A stretch of 31,542 nt of DNA from JBHIBC01 sp046758905 (lineage in GTDB: Bacteria; Acidobacteriota; Polarisedimenticolia; Gp22-AA2). Numbering within the stretch: position 1 is the first letter of the stretch; every line of letters begins with the position of its first letter. The stretch is taken from assembly GCA_046758905.1 (NCBI GenBank), contig JBHIBC010000030.1, positions 1 through 31,542 on the forward strand, given 5' to 3'. Shown in pieces: positions 8,557 through 18,500 of this stretch. A model generated the notes under the pieces. That model did no database searches, was not told the DNA's origin, and worked only from the letters and a program-made list of their open reading frames with translations. The translations under genes and the position numbers were made by a program.

Positions 8557-9672
8557 CTATACGGCTGATCCCCTCCGGGAGTTTCGGGAGGGCGCCGCGC
8601 CTCCGCGGCCGGGGGGCCCGCCGGCGGGATCCGCGCTCGCCCGGTCGTCCGGGGCCGGGGCGAGGTGGCACGCGGCCCGGTGTCCGGGCGCGACCTCCAC
8701 GAGCGGAGGCTCGATCCTCGCGCAGTCCTCCACCGCCACCGGGCAGCGGGTGTGGAAGCGGCATCCGGGCGGGGGCGCCGCCGGTGACGGGAGCTCCCCC
8801 CCCAGGGCCGCCCGCTCCCTCTCCCTTCCGGGATCGGGGATCGGGATCGCCTGCAGGAGAGCCCTAGTATAGGGGTGAACGGGGTTCGCGAAGATCTCCT
8901 CGGCCGGCGCGGTCTCGACGATCCGCCCCAGGTACATCACCGCCACCCGGTCGGCGATGCGCTCGACCAGCGCCAGGTCGTGAGCGATGAACAGGTAGGC
9001 GATGCCGTACTCCTCCTGGAGGTCGGCCAGGAGGTTGATGACCTGGGCCTGCACCGACACGTCCAGGGCCGAGACCGGCTCGTCGGCGACGATCAGCCGC
9101 GGCCGCAGCGCCAGCGCGCGCGCCACGCCGATCCTCTGGCGCTGCCCGCCCGAGAACTCGTGCGGGAAGCGCCGCATCATGTCGGGGCTTAACCCCACCC
9201 TGACCAGCAGCGACGCCACCATCTCGTCGCGCTCCCGCCGGCCGGAGCCGACCTTGTGGATGTCGAGCGGCTCGCGCACGACGGTCCCCACCCGCATGCG
9301 CGGGTTGAGGGAGCCGTAAGGGTCCTGGAACACGACCTGGATCTGGCGACGCATCCGTCGCATGTCGCGCGGCGGCAGGGCCAGCAGATCGACCGAGTCG
9401 AAGTGGATCCGACCCGAGGTGGGCTCGAGCAGCCTCAGGATGCAGCGCCCGGCGGTCGTCTTGCCGCTGCCCGACTCACCCACCAGGGCCAGGGTCTCCC
9501 GGGGCGCGATCTCCAGCGAGACGCCGTCCACCGCGCGGACCGCCCCCGAGACGCGCGAGAAGAGGCCGCGGCGGATCGGGAAGTGCTTGACCAGATCGCG
9601 CACCCGCAGGAGCGGCGCGGCGGGCCCGCCGCGCGGCGCCGGGATGCCGGAGCGACCGGGCGGCGCCGTCAC
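8557..9672 (-). CDS. Dipeptide/oligopeptide ABC transporter ATP-binding protein (OppF/DppF type)
   Basis: One of two ATPases that drive peptide (or nickel/opine-type solute) import. 371 residues. Walker A GESGSGKTT (about 65-73), the Q-loop in VVFQDP (about 113-118), signature FSGGQRQ (173-179), Walker B LIVADEP (193-199), and a C-terminal oligo_HPY region ending with the cysteine motif CRFHTRCP plus later Cys (iron-sulfur-like in this family). The start is a GTG at 9672 that overlaps the oppD stop as GTGA. The N-terminal KHFPIRRG and the second position in the pair indicate the F-type subunit. After the normal end there is a ~35-residue Pro/Gly/Arg-rich tail. No permease or binding-protein gene is adjacent. 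Confidence 0.93.
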   Translation of the reverse strand: MTAPPGRSGIPAPRGGPAAPLLRVRDLVKHFPIRRGLFSRVSGAVRAVDGVSLEIAPRETLALVGESGSGKTTAGRCILRLLEPTSGRIHFDSVDLLALPPRDMRRMRRQIQVVFQDPYGSLNPRMRVGTVVREPLDIHKVGSGRRERDEMVASLLVRVGLSPDMMRRFPHEFSGGQRQRIGVARALALRPRLIVADEPVSALDVSVQAQVINLLADLQEEYGIAYLFIAHDLALVERIADRVAVMYLGRIVETAPAEEIFANPVHPYTRALLQAIPIPDPGRERERAALGGELPSPAAPPPGCRFHTRCPVAVEDCARIEPPLVEVAPGHRAACHLAPAPDDRASADPAGGPPGRGGAAPSRNSRRGSAV

Positions 9673-10679
9673 CGCGGGGCCCCTTGCGGATCGTGGTGCT
9701 TGAAGCAGGCGACGGTCCGGCCGCCGCGATCGACCGGCAGCGGGCGCGGCTCGCGCTCGCGGCACTCCGGCATCGCGTCCGGGCACCGCGGGTGGAAAGG
9801 GCAGCCGGCCGGCAGCCTCGCCAGCTCGGGCACGCTCCCGTCGATCGCCTTCAGGCGGGCCCTGCGCCCGCCCGGCCCGCCGTCCCCCCGCTCGCCCAGG
9901 CGCGGCACCGACCGCAACAGCCCGGCGGTGTACGGGTGCTTCGGGTCCGCGAACAGCTCGCGCACCGGAGCCGTCTCCACGATGCGCCCCGCGTACATCA
10001 CGGCCACGCGGTTCGCGGTCTCAGCGATCACCCCCAGGTTGTGGCTGATCAGGATCATGGAGAGGCCGAGCTCCTCCTTGAGCCGCTTGAGGAGGTCGAG
10101 GATCTCGGCCTGGATGGTGACGTCGAGGGCGGTGGTCGGCTCGTCGGCGACCAGGAGCGACGGCCGGCAGGCCAGCGCCATGGCGATCATCACGCGCTGC
10201 CGCAGCCCGCCGGACATCTGGTGCGGGTAGTCACGGACCCGGCGCGCGGCGTCGGGGATCCGGACCATCGCCATCAGGCGGGCCGCCTCCTCGAGCGCCC
10301 GCCTCCTGCGCATCATCCGGTGGACGATCAGCCCCTCGGCGATCTGGTAGCCGACGGTGAACACCGGGTTGAGCGCCGTCATCGGCTCCTGGAAGATGAG
10401 GGCGATCTCGCGGCCGCGGTAGCGGCGCATCTCCCTCTCCGGGAGCGCGGTCAGCTCCGTGCCTTTGTAGAGGATGCGCCCGGAGACGATCCGGCCGGGC
10501 TGCGGCACCAGGCGGAGCAGCGAGATGGCGGTGGCGCTCTTCCCGCACCCGGACTCGCCCACCAGCCCCAGGGTCTCTCCCTCGTCGACGTGGAAGCAGA
10601 CCCGATCGGCGGCGCGCACCACGCCCTCCGGCGTGGGGAAGTGGATGCAGAGATCGGTCACCTCGAGGAGCCTGGTCAC
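9669..10679 (-). CDS. Dipeptide/oligopeptide ABC transporter ATP-binding protein (OppD/DppD type)
   Basis: First ATPase of the pair, acting with the OppF-type protein as a heterodimer on the cytoplasmic face of a two-permease importer. 336 residues. Walker A GESGCGKS (41-48), Q-loop in LIFQEP (94-99), signature MSGGLRQ (155-161), Walker B LLVADEP (175-181), H-loop SHN, and the oligo_HPY C-terminus with CPFHPRCP. GTG start with a GAGGGGG Shine-Dalgarno. A 75-base gap separates it from the mutase gene upstream. As with its partner, the permeases and the solute-binding protein must be encoded elsewhere. Confidence 0.93.
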   Translation of the reverse strand: MTRLLEVTDLCIHFPTPEGVVRAADRVCFHVDEGETLGLVGESGCGKSATAISLLRLVPQPGRIVSGRILYKGTELTALPEREMRRYRGREIALIFQEPMTALNPVFTVGYQIAEGLIVHRMMRRRRALEEAARLMAMVRIPDAARRVRDYPHQMSGGLRQRVMIAMALACRPSLLVADEPTTALDVTIQAEILDLLKRLKEELGLSMILISHNLGVIAETANRVAVMYAGRIVETAPVRELFADPKHPYTAGLLRSVPRLGERGDGGPGGRRARLKAIDGSVPELARLPAGCPFHPRCPDAMPECREREPRPLPVDRGGRTVACFKHHDPQGAPR

Positions 10680-10754
10680 GATCCCCCTCGCCCCCGTGCC
10701 GGGCGCGCCCGCCCCGGGCCTCCGGGCGTGCCGGGCGCCTCCGGCGCGCCGGCC

Positions 10755-12440
10755 TCAGAGCCTGGCCGGGGGCCGATAGGTGCCGAAGACGGCCCGCATC
10801 CGGTCGGAGATCTCGCCCAGCGTCGCGCGCGACTCGACCGCCTCCAGGATGCGCGGCAGGAGGTTCTGCGTGCCGCGGGCCGCCGCCTCGAGACGTCCGA
10901 GCGCCGCCTCCGAGGCCGCCCGATCGCGCCCCTCCCTGAAGGCGCGCAGCCTCGAGCGCTGCTCCTCCTCCAGACGGGGGTCGATCCTGTGGATCGGGAT
11001 GGGGGCCGCCCGGCCCTCGTCCGGCTCCGCGAAGCGGCTGACGCCGACGACCACACGTCTGCCCTCCTCCACCTCCCGCTGGTGCCGGTAGGCCGCCTCC
11101 TGGATCTCCCGCTGCTGGAAGCCCCGCTCGATGGCGCGCACCGTGCCGCCCATCTCGTCGATGCGGCGCAGGTAATCCATCACCCTCTCCTCGATGGCGG
11201 AGGTCAGGGACTCGATGGCGTAGGAGCCGCCGAGGGGGTCGACCGTGTCCGCCACCCCGCTCTCGTACGCCAGGATCTGCTGCGTGCGCAGGGCGATGGT
11301 GGCGGCCCTCTCGGTCGGCAGCCCCAGGGCCTCGTCCATGGCGTTGGTATGCAGGCTCTGGGTCCCGCCCAGCACCGCCGCCAGGGCCTGCACCGCGACG
11401 CGCGCGATGTTGTTCTCGGGCTGCTGCGCCGTGAGCGTGGAGCCCCCGGTCTGGGCGTGGAAGCGCATCTGCATGGCCCGCTCGCCGGAGACCTCGAACC
11501 GCTCCCTCATGACGCGCGCCCAGATCCGGCGCGCCGCGCGGAACTTGGCGATCTCCTCCAGGAAATCGTTGTGGGCGTTGAAGAAGAACGATATCCGCGC
11601 GGCGATGTCCTCCACCCGGAGGCCCGCCCCGCGCGCCGCGTCGAGGTAGGCGATGCCGTTGGCGAAGGTGAAGGCCAGCTCCTGCACCGCCGTGGAGCCG
11701 GCCTCGCGGATGTGGTAGCCGCTGACGCTGACGGCGTTCCACCTCGGCAGCTCGTCGCGGCAGTAGGCGAACAGGTCCGTGGCGATCCGCAGCGACGCCT
11801 GCGGCGGGTAGATGTAGGTCCCCCGCGCCACGTACTCCTTGAGCACGTCGTTCTGCACCGTCCCCGCGAGCGACGCGAGCGGGATGCCGCGGGACCGGGC
11901 CACGGCCACGTACAGAGCCAGAAGGGTCGCCGCGGTGGCGTTGATCGTCATCGAGGTCGAGACGCGATCGAGCGGGAGATCCTCCAAGAGCCGCTGCATG
12001 TCGTCGATCGAGTCGATCGCAACGCCGACCCGTCCCACCTCGCCGCCGGCCGCGGCGTGGTCCGAGTCGTACCCCATCTGCGTCGGCAGGTCGAAGGCGA
12101 TCGACAGGCCGGTCTGGCCCCGGCCCAGCAGATAGCGCAGCCGGCGGTTGGTCTCGCGGGCGTCCCCGAACCCCGAGTACTGCCGCATGGTCCAGAGGCG
12201 GCTGCGGTACATGGTCGGGTGCACGCCGCGGGTGAACGGGTACTGGCCGGGAAACCCCAGGCTGGAGGCGTAGTCGATGCCCTCGGTGTCCAGGGGCGTG
12301 TACAGGCGCTCGACCGGGATCCCGGAGGGGAGCCGGAAATCGTCGCGCCGCTCGGGCAGGCGCTCCACCGCCCCGCGCACCGGCCCCTCCGCCCACGCCT
12401 GCAGCCGCTCCCTGAGGGCGCGTCCCTTCGGCTTGCTCAC
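10755..12440 (-). CDS. Acyl-CoA mutase large subunit, methylmalonyl-CoA-mutase-like (no B12 domain)
   Basis: Substrate-binding TIM-barrel subunit of a coenzyme-B12-dependent acyl-CoA mutase. 561 residues, the length of stand-alone large subunits, without the ~140-residue cobalamin-binding domain, which is also not in the neighbouring genes. Family motifs: LPSGIPVERLYTP (38-50), TMYRSRLWTMRQYSGFG (76-92), FDLPTQMGYDSDH (116-128), HAQTGGSTLTAQQPENN, TQSLHTNAMDEALGLPTE and DPLGGSY. R206 (ARGTYIYPP) matches the Arg that binds the substrate carboxylate in methylmalonyl-CoA mutase, whereas H74 (RGVHPTMY) sits where that enzyme has its active-site Tyr. Substrate could be methylmalonyl-CoA or a related acyl-CoA. 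GTG start with no Shine-Dalgarno. Confidence 0.88.
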   Translation of the reverse strand: MSKPKGRALRERLQAWAEGPVRGAVERLPERRDDFRLPSGIPVERLYTPLDTEGIDYASSLGFPGQYPFTRGVHPTMYRSRLWTMRQYSGFGDARETNRRLRYLLGRGQTGLSIAFDLPTQMGYDSDHAAAGGEVGRVGVAIDSIDDMQRLLEDLPLDRVSTSMTINATAATLLALYVAVARSRGIPLASLAGTVQNDVLKEYVARGTYIYPPQASLRIATDLFAYCRDELPRWNAVSVSGYHIREAGSTAVQELAFTFANGIAYLDAARGAGLRVEDIAARISFFFNAHNDFLEEIAKFRAARRIWARVMRERFEVSGERAMQMRFHAQTGGSTLTAQQPENNIARVAVQALAAVLGGTQSLHTNAMDEALGLPTERAATIALRTQQILAYESGVADTVDPLGGSYAIESLTSAIEERVMDYLRRIDEMGGTVRAIERGFQQREIQEAAYRHQREVEEGRRVVVGVSRFAEPDEGRAAPIPIHRIDPRLEEEQRSRLRAFREGRDRAASEAALGRLEAAARGTQNLLPRILEAVESRATLGEISDRMRAVFGTYRPPARL

Positions 12441-12447
12441 GCCAAAG

Positions 12448-12453
12448 AAACTA
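12448..12453 (-). promoter_or_regulatory. possible extended -10 element for leaderless mutase transcript
   Basis: On the minus strand TAGTTT, preceded by TG-G (an extended -10), ends exactly 7 bases before the GTG start of the mutase gene. There is no -35-like hexamer and no Shine-Dalgarno. This spacing is what leaderless genes show, so transcription may begin at or next to the start codon. Suggestive only. Confidence 0.35.
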
Positions 12454-12506
12454 CCACAGGCCGGGATCGGGCACGGAGTGAAAAGCCGCCGACGGCCCGC
12501 CGCGCC

Positions 12507-15500
12507 TCACGGGCAGGCCGGGGCCAGCCGGATCTTCCCGTCGCTCGTCCTGCCGAGCGGGTCGAGGGCGCCGGCGGCCCGGCTGCTGTGCCCGACCAGG
12601 TAGTAGAAGATCTGCTCCGGCTGCGGCACCTCGGCGTCCGCCGCCGATACGGTCGACCCGGCCGCCTGCTGCGGCAGGTCGGGCTGCAGGCAGCCGAGGG
12701 TCGCGAGATCGGGGTCGCCGTTCAGCTCGGCGATGAGGCCTCGGAACAGGTCGTACCCGTCGACCGAGCTCGGCTGGGGACGCGCCTCCCAGGAGAGCAG
12801 CACCCCGACGCCCGCCGTGTGGACCGCGGCCACCGTGATGTCCTGACCGTCCCCCGTGTAGACCCGGCCCGTGGCCAGCGCGCCCGTCGAGCCGGTGCAC
12901 TGGAACTCGGCGCTGCAGCGCACCAGGACGCGGTACGAGGCGTCGCTGAGGGGCGCGTCGAGGAAGGTGTTGTTGGTCGTCCAGTCCCGCACCACCTCGC
13001 CGTCCCGCTCGAACCGGAACTGTGCCACGCCGCCGACGCACCCGCCCGGCAGGCTCGACCCGGACGCGTCGAGGGCGATCCGCTCGCCGCGCTCGATGAT
13101 GCCGTCGCCGTTGCTGTCCCGGATGATGAGGGACGCGCTGGTCCCCTGGTCGCCGAGGGTCGGGTCGCAGGTCGCGGGGCAGTCGCCCGGCAGCGGCGGC
13201 TTGTCGTCGGCCGCCGGCGTCAGCTGGGTGTCGATCGCCCCGGTGAGGCTGATCTCGTCCACCCACCACCCGTCGTCCGACTGCAGATTGTCCCAGCCGC
13301 TGCCGAACTCCTGGTAGGAGGAGGAGCAGCAGTCGAACTCCCACGACTCGGCGATCCAGCGGATGCGGACCCTCTGCCCCAGGAACCCTGAGAGGTCGAA
13401 CTTGGTCTGCACCCAGTTGCCGTCGCCGGTCTGCCCCGCCAGCCCGGGCCCCTCGCACTGCATGACGGTGGACCGGTCGAACTGCCAGCCGCAGTTCGAC
13501 CAGATGCCCTGCGGCCAGCACATCGTCTCGTGCACCCCGCGCGGCGACGGCGGCGCCGAGCCGGTGTCGGTCGGGGTGAGGATGCAGTAGGTGATCGAGG
13601 TGCCGAAGGCGCTCCAGACCTCCGGGATGTGGTCGTACACGTTCTCGAACGGGACCAGCTTCTCCCAGAACCCCCAGTCCTCGGTCGCCGGGTCCGGGTT
13701 CTGGTCGATCTGGATCTGGACGTCGCCGAAGTCGACCGCCTGGCCGTCCGGCAGGTTGAAGGTGTTGTTGCTCATCATGCTGGCGATGTGGAAGAACGAG
13801 AGCTGCAGGTCCCCCTCCTCCGGGAACAGCGCCAGGTTGATCGGGTTCGACAGGAAGGCGGCCAGCTGTCGAAACCTCGTCGTGTCGGCCAGCCGGTTCG
13901 CCTGGTCGAGGTGATGCCCCCAGTGCAGCGAGTTCTGGCCGGCGAAGGCCAGCTCGCCCGCGATCGGCGTCACGAACAGGGTGCCGTTCGGGCACGTTCC
14001 GGGCGGACAGTGGATGTGCCAGGCCATGTCGTTGTCGGGATCGATGACGCAGCCGGGGTCCTCCGGCGGGACGTTGAAGCCGCCGCACCCGATCCCGGCC
14101 AGCGCGGCTCCGACCCCGCCGGCCGCGGTGCTGACGGTCACCCCTAAAGTGTCGTTGAGGACGTTGGGGGTGCCGATCGGCTGCTCGGCGATGGTGATCA
14201 CGCCGTCGCCGTCCCGGTCGGTGTCGAAGTTCTCGAACCACAGCCCGTCGTCCGCCGTCCCCGGGAGCCCGTCGGGGCCCGGAATCTTCACCTGCGCCGC
14301 CCCGCCCGCGAGGTCGAGGTCGGCGAGGACGCGCACCGCCACCTCGGCCTCCGTCCCGAGGACCTGCGACGAGGTCAGCGTCAGCACCATGTCGATCGCG
14401 GCGGGGTCGGACCCGGAGGCGCTCTGCATCGCGGGGCTGGTCACCACCTCGAAGTAGTCCCCCGTGTCGTCCGCGGTGCCGGCCGTGGCGTCGGGGCCGA
14501 ACGACCCGAGCGTCTTCACCTCCCCGTCGGCGAAGGCCGGGAGCGAGATCGACGGTTTGGTGATGCAGACCACGTCCGGGTCGCTGGTGTTCAGGTTGAG
14601 GGTGACGTTGGTCAGATCGAAGCCGGTGGCGTTCTGGACGGTCAGGTAGATGCGCGCCGTCTCCCCGCTGTCCGGGAAGATGTCCCGGTCGCCGTCGATG
14701 TCCCCCGCCTGGACCTGCCGCACGACCAGGCGGCCGAGCGGCAGGACGCGGCAGGAGGCGGCCAGAGTGAAGCTGGCGATGTCGTCGGGCACGCCGCTGT
14801 TGTCGTCGTCCCATGAGCCAACCGGGTCGCACTCGTCCCCCAGGGCGTCGAGGTCCGAGTCCCGCTGGCGGGTGGTCCCGGCGAGCACCGCCGGGTTGAA
14901 GGTGTTCGGACAGTTGTCGAGGAAGTCGGGCACCAGATCCACGTCTCCGTCGTCGTCCTGCTCCGAGCAGACGCCGGTGTTGACCACGCCGGCCCGCGAG
15001 CAGATCTCCTGGGAGATGTTGATGCAGAGGTTCCCCGGCCCGGAGCACTGGTTGTCGGCGGTGCAGATGGTGCCCGGCGTCTCGCTGCAGGTGCCGGTCA
15101 GCGGGCAGTCGACCTCGCTCGTGCAGACGATATCGCTGGACCGGCTGCACGAGCCGGTCGCGAGATCGGCGACCTGCGCCCCCTCGCAGTCGCCGTCGCA
15201 CGCGTCGCCGATCCCGTCCTGGTCCAGGTCGGTCTGGGCGGGGTTGGGCGTCCGGACGCAGTTGTCGTTCCGGTCCTGGACGCCGTCGCCGTCGCGGTCG
15301 GACGTCTGGTTGCAGGCCAGACCCCGGGTGCTGGTGCCGCCTCCCGGGACCTGCAGCGGATTGTGGACGTCCGGGCAGTTGTCCTTCGCGTTCCCCACGC
15401 CGTCGAAGTCGATGTCGTCGAGGTCGCAGGCGTCCCCCACGCCGTCCGCGTCCGAGTCGATCTGCCCCGGGTTGGCGGCTCCGGGGCAGTTGTCGCAGAA

Positions 15501-18500
15501 GTCCCCCAGGCCGTCGGCGTCGGCGTCGGGCTGCGCCGGGTCGAACACCTGAGGACAGACGTCGGACGCCGCCGCCACGCCGTCCCCGTCCAGGTTGTCG
15601 AACCCCGACTCGCCGAACTGGCCGTCGGCGTCCCCGTCGCACAGCGGGTCCACGTAATAGACCGTGACCGTCTGGTCGGTCGCGGGGGTGATGAACAGCG
15701 TCCCCGGGTTGTCGAACTGGGACGTCACCGTGATGGTGCCGCGGAACAGGCCCGGCTCGACCTCCTGCAGCGGAAAGCTCTTCACGGGCACGTTGACGCT
15801 GGCCGCGCCGGTGGTGATGACGGTCCCGTCGCTCTCGGTGGTCGCGAGGACCTGCACCGTCCCGGCGCCGGCGACCTTGGGGTCGTGGACGGTCACGCGG
15901 ATGGCCTCGTCGCACTCGTACAGGTTGGTCCGGTCGACCGTGAGCGTGGCGCACTGCTGGCCCGCCGCCTCGCCCGGCTGGCCGAACCTCTGGCAGGCCG
16001 GGGTGTGCGGCGGGGCGAAGTCGGCCTCATCCACCGGGTGCAGCTCGTCCCACTCGAGCACCGGGTCGTCGATGGCGACGCCGTAGTCGCTCAGCAGGCT
16101 GGCGCTCTCGATGGAGAAGAACCCGATGCCGATCTGCCAGCGGTTGCCGGCGCGTCCGGGGTTGAAGAACTGGATCAGCTCGAAGGCCCCCGGACCGGTG
16201 TGGAACAGGCTGAACCCGTCCTGATAGGTCACCAGCGACAGGTCGAAGTTGCGCGTCGGGCCGGCCGCGCGATCGTCGAGCGGGCGCCCGTCCTCCGCCA
16301 GCGGCAGCGGCGCGCCCGAGGGGGGAAACGGCAGCAGGTCGGGCAGCGCGGTCGGGATCGGGCTGCTGCTGTTGACGTTGTTGTTCGACGTGAATCCGCT
16401 GAACCCGGTCTCGTCGCCGCTCACTTGGCCGGCCGCGGTCACCGACCCGTCGGGGTCGACCAGGTCCCCGAAGGTGCGCTGCCGCGTCTCGCCCAGGTTG
16501 CGCGGGTCGACACCGTAATAGTACGTGTTGAAGCGGGCCACCGTGTAGTAGATGCCCCCGAAGCGCGGGTAGAAGAACTGGCAGAGCAGGCAGTTCCGCT
16601 CGTCCTCGTCGATGTCCGAGTCGAAATTGAGGAACCCGCCGGCCCACTCGTCCTGCGTCTGGTGGTTCATGTTGAGGGCGAGGCGCTGGAACTCGACCTC
16701 GTACGGGAAGCCGCGCTCGTCCGGCAGCTGGTGCACCTTGGCGATGATCGGGGAGTGCAGGACGTCCAGGATCCTCTCCACGTGCACCGGCGTGGCCGGG
16801 TTGAACGGCAGGATGTGGTTGTCGCACCCGGTCGACGAGGGCCCCGGCGTGGCCGGGTCGCCGTCGCCGGTGTGCCAGATGCCGGCGCCGCCGTTCTGGA
16901 ACAGCGAGGACGGATCGGCGTCCGGCCGCGCCGTCTGGAAGCCGCACAGGCCGGCCGTCCGGTACTCCCAGGTGACCGAGGAGGTCGCCGCCCCGGGCTC
17001 GCTGACCGGGTGGCGCAGGGCCAGAAACCCGCCGTCGTTGGAGTCGAACGTGAACGGCACCCTGTCGGCGGGCGACGGTCCGCCCGGGCCCGCGAGGATG
17101 CCGCCGTCGAGCTGCGCGTTGGGGATGATGTCCTCGCCCGCGTCGAGCGCTCCGTTGCCGTTCAGGTCCTCCCCCAGGACGTTGCGGACGACCCCTCCGT
17201 CCGAGAAGAACAGCGTCGAGAAGGTGATGTCCTCGTCCGGCAGCGCCACGCCCGTGAACGGGTCGACCGTGTCGCGGGCGTCGATCTGCAGGTTGCGGTT
17301 CAGATCGCGCACCTCGCGCCCGCCCGCGGGGAAATCGGTCGAGTAGTGCAGCACCTCGAGATCGGCGTTCAGGGCGTGGGTGAACGAGAAGCTCTGCCGG
17401 CCGAGGTCCTTCGACCGCAGGGTGGAGTCCAGGGTCAGGGTCAGCGTCACCCGACGGTCGGCCACCGGGAGGGCGTTGACGACGGCCTCGTCGACGTGCA
17501 GCGCGAAGCTGATCGCCGTCGGCTGCCCGCCGGGCAGCCGCCCGATCCCCTTCGGGGAGTCGAGGACGCGGACGGCGGCCGCGCCCGGACCGGACGGGGC
17601 CAGCTCCGCCGTCACCTGGGTGAAATCATCGCCCCGGTTCCGGTTCAGGACCGCGATGCTGTAGGTCAGGTTCTCGCCGGCGTCGGGGAACTGATCGCGA
17701 TCGCACCCGCCGGAGAAGACCGCCGACGCGTCGGTCCGGGTGGCCAGAGCCAGGAACCCCGCCGCCAGCTCCGGGTCGCAGCGGACCGTGGCGGTGGCCT
17801 GCCCCGCGATCGGAGAGTCGGCGTAGTCAACGATGACGAACTGTCCGGTGTCGGCCTCCAGGAGGCCGTTGTCGGGCACCGCGATCGGCGAGGCGAGCCT
17901 CACGGGAACCTCGGCGGAGAGGAACGCCCCGCTTCCGGGCGGCGTCTCGGTGAACGTGAAGCCGCGCTCGACGTCGAGGATGGTCCCGGCGGAGTCCTGC
18001 ACGGTCAGGGTGACGGCCGCCTCGACGCTCGCGAGGTCGGCATCGGGATCCAGGATCCGCACCTCCAGGTCGTCCGCGCAGCCGTAGGAGCCCCTGTTGA
18101 GGCGGACGCGGCTCTGCGGCAGCAGGTGATCGGTCCCGCCCCACGTCTGCGAGCCGACGCCGAACACCGGCCCGGCGATCACCAGGGCGTACGGCTGCCC
18201 GCCGGCGTCCAGCAGCCCGTCCCCGTCCAGGTCCTCCCCGGCGTCGAGCCGGAAGTTGCCGTTCAGGTCCTCCGGAGCACCGTCGAGGGCCACGATCACG
18301 CCGGGCAGGGCCCCACCGCTCCCGTGCTTGACCCGCACCCTCCAGGTGCCGACGAACAGCTGCGAGTCCTCCGGGCTGCCGTCGCCGTCCGGGTCGGCGG
18401 ACAGGTGAATCGCCTCCACGGGGTTGCGCGCATCGGCCAGATCCGCCCCGACGCTGCTGCGGCCCTGCGACCACTGACCGATCGGGATCGGCCCCGACAT

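Noticed and set aside
8556..8561. TATAGT on the minus strand at the end of oppF as a tolC promoter
   Set aside because: Good -10 match but no -35-like hexamer at 16-18 bases and no extended -10; left out of the feature list.
12470..12506. Possible terminator after the giant protease gene (GC-rich stretch followed by TTTT)
   Set aside because: Only a 3-4 bp stem can be drawn before the T-run; too weak to call.
9684..13391. 1235-codon open frame on the plus strand across the opp and mutase genes
   Set aside because: Antisense shadow of well-supported minus-strand genes; Arg/Gly/Pro/Ala-rich with no family motif, as expected in very GC-rich DNA.
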